A stretch of DNA of 7,830 bases, from NCBI GenBank assembly GCA_017507285.1, contig JAFWBF010000009.1, positions 1-7,830 of the forward strand. Reading direction: 5' to 3'. Below, in pieces: positions 1 to 6,397 of the stretch. Source of the stretch: Bacteroidales bacterium (lineage in GTDB: Bacteria > Bacteroidota > Bacteroidia > Bacteroidales > P3). The notes beneath the pieces were generated by a model. It did no database searches and was not told where the DNA came from. It saw only the letters and a list, made by a program, of their open reading frames with translations. Each line of letters starts with the position of its first letter. Position 1 is the first letter of the stretch. The position numbers and the translations under genes are program-made.

Positions 1-1
1 G

Positions 2-1876
2 CTGTTTCATATTACGTATAGCGATTCTACTAAAAGGATAGGTAGAAATGCCTTGTTCAATACAGCCTACTACAACAACCCTGCCAATTGGATGAACAAC
101 ACATTGTTTGCTAACACCTATAAATTTTTAATCAAAGCCGATACAAGTATTAGTGGCAATTACACAATATACAATCATGTAGAATTAATAGCCGGAGGTG
201 CTTTCGAAGGTTGTAACAATCCTGTAAATATCACAATGCCAAACTCAATAAAACTAATCGATGACAAAGTATTTTATAACTCTACTGGTTTGGAAAGCAT
301 TATCTTACCCGACAGTTTGGAATACATAGGTAAATCGGCATTCGAAGGGTGTACTAACTTAGATAGTATATCATTTCCAATCAAACTATATACTATCGAT
401 GACTATGCTTTCAAAAATTGTAGTTCATTAACATCTATCTATTTACATCACAATATCAAGTGGTTTGGGGTTGATGTATTTAATTATTGCAACAATCTCG
501 AAACCGTATATTATAATTGTAAAAATGCAAACAAAATTGGATTTTCCAGAGGATTAAGTGGTAGTTATCCATTTAGAAACTGCGAAAATCTTACTACTGT
601 TATATTTGGCGACAGCGTAAGCAAAGTACCTAGTTATGCTTTCTCACGTGTATATTCTCTTGAAAATGTCGTATTCAGCAATTCGATTGATACTATAGGT
701 AATAGTTCATTTGAAGAAACGGCTATTGAAAATCTGGTATTATCAAACTCTGTAAAATATATTGACCTTTGGGGATTCTATAAATGTTACGATTTAAAAA
801 ACATCACTTTCGGCTCATCATTTAGGCGTATGGAATCTAGCTCTTTCGTCTCTAGTTATAATATAGAAACCGTTACATGTAAATCTATGACACCACCGTC
901 TTCTGTTGCATTGTATACAGATTACTCTAATCCAATAGTGTATGTTCCTTGCGGAAGAGGTAATGCATATCGTAATTCCTGGTTAAATAACTTTGGTACT
1001 ATCGTAGAATCTAATAGCATATTTATTTTATCAGTATATTCGAGCGATACTACTTTGGGAACAGTTCAAGTGATAAGCGATTCGTGTACATCGGGTATAT
1101 TCCAAGCCATCCCTAAAGAAGAAAGTAGATTTGTAAGTTGGAACGATGGCAACACCAATAATCCACGAACAATAGTACTTAACCGTGATACTGCTTTTGT
1201 AGCATCATTCATGCAACAATATAGAGTAGAAGTATTGTCGAGTAACGATACTATGGGAACAGTGTCGGGCAGCGGAACATTCGATGTAGGCACAGAGATA
1301 ACAATATCGGCAAGGCCATTAAATAGATACAAGTTTATAGGCTGGAGTGATGGCAACACCGATAATCCAAGAACAGTAGTAGTAAACAGCGATAGTACTT
1401 TTACCGCCAACTTTGCCCCAATAATGCAATATACAATAACCGTAAGTTCGGAAGATGAAAATATGGGACTTGCAACAGGTGGAGGAGTATTTGACGAACA
1501 AACTATAATTTCTATAGTAGCTGCTGCACGCGGAGGATACCGCTTTAAAGAATGGAGCGATGGCGACACCAACAGAATAAGAGAACTAATGGTGGTATGC
1601 GACAGTGTACTTATTGCAAAATTTGAACGAAATGTAGGCATTTCCAATATTGATAATTTGGAAGATTTGGATTTATACCCCAACCCAACTACCGGCATCA
1701 TCACCTTCAATCGCACGGATATAAAGAAAGTAGAAGTACTTGATGCAGTAGGTAGAACGGTTATGGCAGTAGAAAACAAACATATAATAGACCTATCCAA
1801 ACTAAGCCAAGGATATTACACATTGCGAGTAACATTGCCGGAAGGCGTGGCTGTACGGAAAGTTATCCGCAAGTAA
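2..1876 (+). CDS. BspA-like leucine-rich repeat surface protein with T9SS sorting domain (5'-partial)
   Basis: The frame is open to the left edge (codon phase begins at base 2), so the true start and signal peptide lie outside; the TTG at 53 is only an internal codon. About 624 residues are visible. Bases 2 to about 920 encode BspA/LRR_5-type repeats with the recurring pattern I..AF..C..L..I.LP.S, for example IGKSAFEGCTNLDSI. A linker follows (CKSMTPP, then VYVPCGRGNAY), common at the end of such arrays in Bacteroidales. Bases 1019-1624 encode three InlB-type beta-repeats with F..W.DG.T..PR cores. Bases from about 1660 to 1873 encode a type A T9SS C-terminal domain: LYPNPTTG, then VEVLDAVGRTV, then GYYTLRV and a terminal KVIRK. 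In this family the domain directs passage across the outer membrane and is then usually removed. The likely role is a secreted or surface-anchored adhesin-like protein; the ligand cannot be told. The gene is separated from the next by a hairpin cluster. Confidence 0.9.
   Translation: MFHITYSDSTKRIGRNALFNTAYYNNPANWMNNTLFANTYKFLIKADTSISGNYTIYNHVELIAGGAFEGCNNPVNITMPNSIKLIDDKVFYNSTGLESIILPDSLEYIGKSAFEGCTNLDSISFPIKLYTIDDYAFKNCSSLTSIYLHHNIKWFGVDVFNYCNNLETVYYNCKNANKIGFSRGLSGSYPFRNCENLTTVIFGDSVSKVPSYAFSRVYSLENVVFSNSIDTIGNSSFEETAIENLVLSNSVKYIDLWGFYKCYDLKNITFGSSFRRMESSSFVSSYNIETVTCKSMTPPSSVALYTDYSNPIVYVPCGRGNAYRNSWLNNFGTIVESNSIFILSVYSSDTTLGTVQVISDSCTSGIFQAIPKEESRFVSWNDGNTNNPRTIVLNRDTAFVASFMQQYRVEVLSSNDTMGTVSGSGTFDVGTEITISARPLNRYKFIGWSDGNTDNPRTVVVNSDSTFTANFAPIMQYTITVSSEDENMGLATGGGVFDEQTIISIVAAARGGYRFKEWSDGDTNRIRELMVVCDSVLIAKFERNVGISNIDNLEDLDLYPNPTTGIITFNRTDIKKVEVLDAVGRTVMAVENKHIIDLSKLSQGYYTLRVTLPEGVAVRKVIRK
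1019..1624 (+). repeat. Three tandem InlB-type beta-repeat modules inside the LRR protein
   Basis: Three consecutive modules of about 65 residues occupy 1019-1210, 1220-1414 and 1430-1624. Each runs from a beta-strand opening (LSVYSSDTTLGTV, VEVLSSNDTMGTV, ITVSSEDENMGLA) through a W.DG.T core to a hydrophobic end (FVASF, FTANF, LIAKF). The first two cores are nearly identical in DNA: 1145-1177 and 1349-1381 differ at 3 of 33 bases and lie 204 bp (68 codons) apart. The third core, at 1559, is 210 bp further on and more diverged. These are the 'divergent InlB B-repeat' modules of Bacteroidota surface proteins, where they probably act as rigid spacers between the LRR head and the sorting domain. 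Confidence 0.85.
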
Positions 1877-1882
1877 GTAGAA

Positions 1883-1898
1883 TAACTAATATTAGTTA
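1883..1898. repeat. Perfect 16-bp palindrome after the LRR gene
   Basis: TAACTAATATTAGTTA equals its own reverse complement. It begins 6 bases after the stop codon of the LRR protein and ends one base before the long hairpin. As RNA it could fold only into a weak 6-bp stem with a 4-nt loop, so as DNA it could equally be a binding site for a dimeric protein. No function is assigned. Confidence 0.6.
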
Positions 1899-1899
1899 G

Positions 1900-1947
1900 C
1901 AAATTATCCTATATATGTTACCGGTGTAACATATATAGGATAATTTG
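1900..1947 (+). terminator. Long perfect hairpin, likely transcription terminator of the LRR gene
   Basis: Bases 1900-1921 are the exact reverse complement of 1926-1947, giving a 22-bp perfect stem around the 4-nt loop CGGT. The stem is AT-rich (5 G/C of 22). It starts 23 bases after the LRR stop codon, which fits a terminator or a 3'-end stabilising structure. The usual run of T after the stem is weak (TTTGTTGGG), so intrinsic termination is inferred rather than certain. The stem is longer than most terminators; no target-site duplication was seen that would make it a small mobile element. Confidence 0.6.
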
Positions 1948-1968
1948 TTGGGATATATATATACCCAA
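1948..1968 (+). repeat. Third short inverted repeat, TTGGG...CCCAA around an AT run
   Basis: TTGGG at 1948-1952 can pair with CCCAA at 1964-1968, enclosing 11 alternating A/T bases. It abuts the right arm of the 22-bp hairpin with no gap. It may add to the termination structure or be an independent site; the alternating AT core can slip into several weak pairings. No function is assigned. Confidence 0.45.
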
Positions 1969-2028
1969 TGCAATAAAAGAAGAAAAAAAACGTAATTAGG
2001 TATCATATAAATAAAAAGAAACAACATC
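1969..2028 (+). promoter_or_regulatory. A-rich leader upstream of lnb; no recognisable promoter box
   Basis: This 60-bp stretch holds an all-purine run at 1975-1990 and a second A-rich segment just before the ATG at 2029 (ATAAAAAGAAACAACATC). There is no Shine-Dalgarno motif, as expected in Bacteroidota, where an A-rich, unstructured leader supports initiation. I searched for the phylum's -7 box TAnnTTTG with an upstream TTTG and found no convincing pair. A promoter for the downstream operon should lie in or near 1877-2028 but cannot be placed. Confidence 0.3.
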
Positions 2029-3207
2029 ATGATAAAGAGATTTTGGTACACATTATTGATAACTGCAATATACCTGATACCGTTTAACTCCAAAGGTCAA
2101 GAATATAAACTGTCTCCCAATGCCGAGATAAGCCTCCTTACTTGCGGAGCAGGCAACGAGTACTACCTTAGTTTTGGTCATAGTGCAATAAGGGTTTGCG
2201 ACACCTCGTTAGGCATAGACCATGTGTATAACTATGGCACTTTCGATTTCGGCACCCCAAATCTTTACTTAAAGTTTGCTTTAGGTAATCTTGATTATAT
2301 GCTTAGTGTACAGAACTATAAAAATTTTATACTATCATATCAATACGAAGGACGCTGGGTGGTGGAACAAAAGCTAAATCTTACATCCGATGAACGCAAC
2401 AAACTATTCAATCTGCTAATAGAGAATTGTAAGAAAGAGAACCGTTATTACAAATACGACTTCTTTCGCGACAACTGTGCCACACGTGCAAGGGATATAA
2501 TAAAGAAGAGTCTAAACAGAGATTTTTATACCAACAATAACACCTCTACCACCAACACATATCGCAACCTGATAGACCTAACATTCCGCGAAATAATATA
2601 TCCCTACACCAACGAAAGACTAATGTGGTGGCAGTTTGGAGTAGATGCTTTATTAGGTATGCGATGCGACAGACCTGTAAGTACTGCCGATTGTATGTTC
2701 ATTCCTTTCTATCTACAAAACCATTTAGACACAACCAATTTATGTCTATCATCTACACTAATACTTGACGAAACCAAAACCGATAATCCCAAAAGCATAT
2801 CGCCCGTAATAGTATTTTGGATACTGTGCTTTATCACTTGCATAGTCACATATATATCCATAAAGAAAAACGTAAAAATAAAATGGTTCGACATACCGCT
2901 ATTTTCGCTTGTAGGCATAGTAGGATTGGTTGTTGCAATAATGTGGGCATTCTCATCACATTGGTGTGTAAAAGAAAACTTAAATATACTATGGGCCAAC
3001 CCTATATTTCTACTACTCATCTTTTGTCCAAAAAAAATAAATAAATACATAATATATACATTATTAACGTGTTTAACTATAGCATTAGTCAATATCATTA
3101 TAGACATACAACACTATAACAGTGCAGTGCTACCTATAGTCATAAGTTTAATAATACGTTTATCTCACCTACTATACAATGAAAGAAGAACTAAAAAATC
3201 AGCTTAG
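2029..3207 (+). CDS. lnb: Lnb family lipoprotein N-acyltransferase (DUF4105 domain plus five membrane helices)
   Basis: The protein has 392 residues. Residues 1-23 are a signal peptide or signal anchor (hydrophobic 5-19, then SKGQ). Residues about 28-230 form the DUF4105/Lnb N-terminal periplasmic domain, with conserved LLTCGAG (C39), LSFGHSAIR (H51), VYNYGTFDF (67-74), an R..VEQ.LNLT stretch (109-119) and RDNCATRARD (C150). Five hydrophobic helices follow at about 259-277, 291-309, 322-334, 338-358 and 364-384, with a polar SSHWCVKENLN loop at 309-319. This is the arrangement of Lnb, which N-acylates diacylglyceryl-cysteine lipoproteins in Bacteroides, whose phylum lacks Lnt. H51 with C39 or C150 are the candidate active-site residues; I cannot say which cysteine acts. 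It would work at the periplasmic face of the inner membrane. The last 29 bp overlap the next gene. Some DUF4105 paralogues may do other chemistry, so the exact substrate is inferred. Confidence 0.8.
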   Translation: MIKRFWYTLLITAIYLIPFNSKGQEYKLSPNAEISLLTCGAGNEYYLSFGHSAIRVCDTSLGIDHVYNYGTFDFGTPNLYLKFALGNLDYMLSVQNYKNFILSYQYEGRWVVEQKLNLTSDERNKLFNLLIENCKKENRYYKYDFFRDNCATRARDIIKKSLNRDFYTNNNTSTTNTYRNLIDLTFREIIYPYTNERLMWWQFGVDALLGMRCDRPVSTADCMFIPFYLQNHLDTTNLCLSSTLILDETKTDNPKSISPVIVFWILCFITCIVTYISIKKNVKIKWFDIPLFSLVGIVGLVVAIMWAFSSHWCVKENLNILWANPIFLLLIFCPKKINKYIIYTLLTCLTIALVNIIIDIQHYNSAVLPIVISLIIRLSHLLYNERRTKKSA

Positions 3208-3895
3208 AGTTTGGGCCGAGAAATACAATACTGTAAGTTTTATAAACGATGACCCGGTGCAGTTTCCACACCGCAAACGCAACAATTGCAAACAAGATAT
3301 AGAAATAAGCGGATTTATAACAGCATACCTCAGTTTTGGCAACCGAAAACAGATAATAAAAACCTGCAATATATTGGATGATATGATGGGACATTCGCCA
3401 TACAAATACGTAATGTCAAAGAAGTGGGAAAAAGATTTCACAAAGGAAAACTCCAATTCGTTCTACCGAATGATAAGCCACAGCCAAATGAATACCATAT
3501 TCAGCAAGCTATACAGTATATACACTTCATTTCCAAGTATGGAAGACTGCCTATTGGAACAAACCTGTGGCACACCATTCGACAGAATGTGCAACCTGTT
3601 TGAAATATCAAACAAAAGTCCCCAGAAAAAGATAAATATGTTCCTACGATGGATGATACGCCGCGATGGAATAGTGGATTTGGGTATATGGCAAAAGTTT
3701 TCGCCTAGCGATCTGATTATTCCATTAGACACTCATGTATGCAGAATGGCATACACACTAGGACTTACACAAAGCAAATCATACACCCTATCCAACACCA
3801 AAACAATAACCAACAAGTTGAAAGAAGTATTTTACGACGATCCTTGCAAAGGAGACTTTGCTTTATTTGGCTACGGAGTGGAAAACAAACAATAA
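3179..3895 (+). CDS. TIGR02757 (DUF2400) family protein, HhH-GPD glycosylase-like
   Basis: The protein has 238 residues, close to the usual family size of about 250, and no signal peptide, so it is cytoplasmic. Family signatures run in order: FINDDPVQFPHRKRNNCKQD (21-40), DIEISGFITAYLSFGNRKQI (40-59), HSPYKYV (72-78), FLRWMIRRDGIVDLGIW (155-171), SDLIIPLDTHVCRMAYTLGL (177-196) and DPCKGDFALFGYGV (221-234). The PLDTHVCR motif resembles the VDTHxxR motif of endonuclease III-type HhH-GPD glycosylases, which would put D184 at the catalytic aspartate; a clear LPGVGxK hairpin and the 4Fe-4S cysteines of that enzyme are not seen. The function of the family is not established, so DNA binding or base excision is inference. 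The ATG at 3179 lies inside lnb, 29 bp before its stop, suggesting coupled translation; the FINDDP motif close behind supports this start. Confidence 0.85.
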   Translation: MKEELKNQLRVWAEKYNTVSFINDDPVQFPHRKRNNCKQDIEISGFITAYLSFGNRKQIIKTCNILDDMMGHSPYKYVMSKKWEKDFTKENSNSFYRMISHSQMNTIFSKLYSIYTSFPSMEDCLLEQTCGTPFDRMCNLFEISNKSPQKKINMFLRWMIRRDGIVDLGIWQKFSPSDLIIPLDTHVCRMAYTLGLTQSKSYTLSNTKTITNKLKEVFYDDPCKGDFALFGYGVENKQ

Positions 3896-3925
3896 TAAAC
3901 AACTATTGGCGTTATCATAGGCAAT

Positions 3926-6370
3926 ATGAAGAATTACAGGATAACATACATAATATTGGCACTTATTGTGTTGATGACAACCAACTTGGCCATGGCACAA
4001 ACTGCCACCTTGAAAGGCAGAGTAACTATAGAAAATGGCGAAGGGTTGGGATTTGTAAACGTAAGTATAAAGGATAGCCACCCTCCCATTGGCACTACTA
4101 CCGACTCTAAAGGATATTACACACTTAAAATACCGGCAAACAAGGATATAACCATACTCTTCTCAACCGTTGGTTTCGAATTGCAACAGTTTACCATCAA
4201 AGCAAAAGCTGACGAGAAAAAAGTACTTAATTGTACGATGGTAGTAAGGTCACTAACTATAAATCCTGTAACAATAAAAGACGAAAGGGTACGCAAAAGC
4301 ACATTCACCCAAATAGATGTAGATAAAATTGAAAATATTGCCGGCCCACAAAGCGGAGTGGAAAGCCTTATAAAAACCCTTCCCGACGTGGGTAGCAACA
4401 ACGAGCTAAGCAGCCAATACAGCGTACGCGGAGGCAGTTTCGACGAAAATCTTGTATATATCAACGATGTGGAAGTATATCGTCCATTTCTTGTACGTAG
4501 CGGACAGCAGGAAGGATTGTCTATCATAAACCCCGATATGGTGGAACGTGTTATGTTCAGTCCCGGTGGATTTGAAGCAAAATATGGCGACAAAATGTCG
4601 TCGGTACTAGATATTACCTACCACCGCCCCAACAAATTTGGAGGAAAAATATCGGGAAGTTTATTGGGAGGCAGTGCATATGTAGAAGGCACAATAAAAG
4701 AAAAATTCACCTATAGCATAGGGTTAAGACGCCATAGTAACCAATACCTCCTCAACACATTAGATACCGAGGGCGATTATACATCGGCATACACTGATAT
4801 GCAAACCATACTTACCTACAAAGCAAGCCCCAAGTTAGACATTTCATTTTTGGGCATATATTCAAAGAACAAATATGGACTTGTTCCACAAAACCAAACT
4901 ACTAACTTTGGCAACTTCTTCGAAGCAATGCAGCTACGTGTATATTTCGATGGACAGGAAATAGATGAATATACCACCATGATGGGTGCCGTAACGTTCG
5001 ACTACCGTCCAAACGAAAACATGCAATGGAAGTGGATAACATCGGCATATACCACCAACGAAAGCGAAGTTTATGACATACAAGGACAATATTGGCTATA
5101 CGAACTAAATGTAGGTTCGGTGGTTGGCGAAGTAAACAAATTTGACCGTGGTGTGGGTACATACCTCGAACATGCACGCAACTACTTACAAACACAGGTA
5201 TTGAATACCGAATTAAAAGGTACATATTTTACTAGTTTAGGCAATTGGAATTGGGGCCTTAAATACCAACACGAGTATGTGTATGACAAAATGAAAGAGT
5301 GGAGAATGGTAGATTCGGCAGGTTTCACCATACCCAATCCCGATACAGGAATGCCGGGCGACAGCAACAACACTCCCTTTGCTCCCGAACTACAAAACTA
5401 TGTAAAAAGCGAAAACACCGTAAGTTCACACCGTGTAATGGGCTATATTCAACGCAATTTCGACTTCTATAACGAGAAAAGTATGACTAGCATTTTGTTT
5501 GGAGTACGCGGCCATTACTGGAGTTTCAACAACGATTTCTTTATCAGTCCACGTATCAGTGCCAACTACAAGCCCGATTGGGAAAAAGATATGTTGTTCC
5601 GCCTTTCGGCAGGAGCTTACGTACAATCGCCTTTCTACAGGGAATACAGATATAAAGATGGTAGCATAAACCACAACATAAAAACACAGAAATCATACCA
5701 AATAATGGGTACCTTCGACTACAACTTTGTGTGGGGCAACAAGCCTTTCAAACTTACCGGCGATGTATATTATAAATATATCACCGACCTTATTCCCTAC
5801 GAGATAGATAATATGAGAATACGCTATATGGCCGAAAACAATGCAATAGGTTACTCCACAGGTATAAGCCTACGCATAAACGGCGAGTTTGTTGACGGTG
5901 TGGAATCGTGGGCAAGCATTTCGCTAATGAAAACGCAGGAAGATATAGAAGGTGACAACTACGGTTGGATATCACGCCCCACCGATCAACGCTTTATGGT
6001 AAAACTATTCTTTCAAGACTATATGCCATCGCTACCATGGATGAGGGTAAGCCTCAACTTTGTGTATGGAACAGGACTACCATTTACCAAACCGGGACAA
6101 ACAGACTTTTCCACCACTCACCGCTTCCCTTCATACTTCAGAGTGGATATGACGGGTGGCATTCAACTAAGTAAAATATCCGATTGGAAAAACAAACGCT
6201 TATTCCGCTACTTCGACGATGTATGGTTAAACATCGAAGTATTTAACCTTTTCAACTACAAAAATGTGGTATCATACATTTGGGTTGCCGACTACGACAA
6301 CCGCTATTATGCAGTACCCAATTTTCTAACCATGCGTCAGTTCAACCTTAAACTAACACTTACATTCTAA
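3926..6370 (+). CDS. TonB-dependent outer-membrane receptor with N-terminal CarboxypepD_reg-like domain
   Basis: The protein has 814 residues. A signal peptide covers 1-25 (hydrophobic 8-19, cleavage likely after NLAMA or AMAQ). Residues about 27-105 form a carboxypeptidase-regulatory-like beta-sandwich (LKGRV, GLGFVNVSI, GTTTDSKGYYTL, FSTVGFE). The plug domain is about 125-232, with IKTLPDVG, QYSVRGGSFDENLVYIND, NPDMVERVMFSPGGFEAKYG and KMSSVLDITY. The rest is a 22-strand-type beta-barrel with many aromatic strands, ending in LKLTLTF with a terminal phenylalanine as outer-membrane barrels do. It should import a substrate using TonB energy. It is shorter than typical SusC proteins (about 1000 residues) and no SusD-like lipoprotein is adjacent, so it is not a classic glycan-uptake pair; the substrate is unknown. 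No clear TonB box was found. It starts 30 bp after the TIGR02757 gene and is followed by the M16 gene after 27 bp. Confidence 0.9.
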   Translation: MKNYRITYIILALIVLMTTNLAMAQTATLKGRVTIENGEGLGFVNVSIKDSHPPIGTTTDSKGYYTLKIPANKDITILFSTVGFELQQFTIKAKADEKKVLNCTMVVRSLTINPVTIKDERVRKSTFTQIDVDKIENIAGPQSGVESLIKTLPDVGSNNELSSQYSVRGGSFDENLVYINDVEVYRPFLVRSGQQEGLSIINPDMVERVMFSPGGFEAKYGDKMSSVLDITYHRPNKFGGKISGSLLGGSAYVEGTIKEKFTYSIGLRRHSNQYLLNTLDTEGDYTSAYTDMQTILTYKASPKLDISFLGIYSKNKYGLVPQNQTTNFGNFFEAMQLRVYFDGQEIDEYTTMMGAVTFDYRPNENMQWKWITSAYTTNESEVYDIQGQYWLYELNVGSVVGEVNKFDRGVGTYLEHARNYLQTQVLNTELKGTYFTSLGNWNWGLKYQHEYVYDKMKEWRMVDSAGFTIPNPDTGMPGDSNNTPFAPELQNYVKSENTVSSHRVMGYIQRNFDFYNEKSMTSILFGVRGHYWSFNNDFFISPRISANYKPDWEKDMLFRLSAGAYVQSPFYREYRYKDGSINHNIKTQKSYQIMGTFDYNFVWGNKPFKLTGDVYYKYITDLIPYEIDNMRIRYMAENNAIGYSTGISLRINGEFVDGVESWASISLMKTQEDIEGDNYGWISRPTDQRFMVKLFFQDYMPSLPWMRVSLNFVYGTGLPFTKPGQTDFSTTHRFPSYFRVDMTGGIQLSKISDWKNKRLFRYFDDVWLNIEVFNLFNYKNVVSYIWVADYDNRYYAVPNFLTMRQFNLKLTLTF

Positions 6371-6397
6371 CATACACAAAAAATATATAATACAGAT

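Noticed and set aside
53..55. TTG at 53 as the true start of the LRR protein
   Set aside because: The frame stays open upstream to the window edge and encodes matching repeat sequence (KRIGRNALFNTAYY), so the start lies outside.
1019..1624. Regular spacing of repeats as a CRISPR-like array
   Set aside because: The units are in frame, 204-210 bp apart, diverged, and encode a known protein module.
1066..1800. Long antisense reading frame (244 codons, - strand) under the beta-repeats and sorting domain
   Set aside because: It is serine/threonine/leucine-rich with no recognisable domain, and lies opposite a well-supported coding frame. It is best explained by codon use of the sense gene.
1941..1947. 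TAATTTG as a Bacteroidota -7 promoter box
   Set aside because: It lacks one T of the TAnnTTTG consensus, lies in the hairpin arm, and has no convincing -33 TTTG at the right spacing.
1900..1947. Hairpin as a MITE or insertion-sequence remnant
   Set aside because: No target-site duplication flanks it and no transposase fragment is near; with one copy in view, a terminator is simpler.
1896..2093. Small - strand frame covering the intergenic hairpins
   Set aside because: It is driven by the AT-rich dyads and overlaps the signal peptide of lnb; the hydrophobic product is a by-product of T-rich composition.
3739..4077. + strand frame bridging the TIGR02757 gene and the TonB receptor
   Set aside because: Its product is low-complexity Q/N/H/R-rich sequence, and both flanking genes have intact family motifs to their ends, so it is not a frameshifted piece of either.
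4117..4593. Antisense frame (158 codons) under the TonB receptor plug
   Set aside because: No domain is visible, and it is opposite the most conserved part of the receptor.
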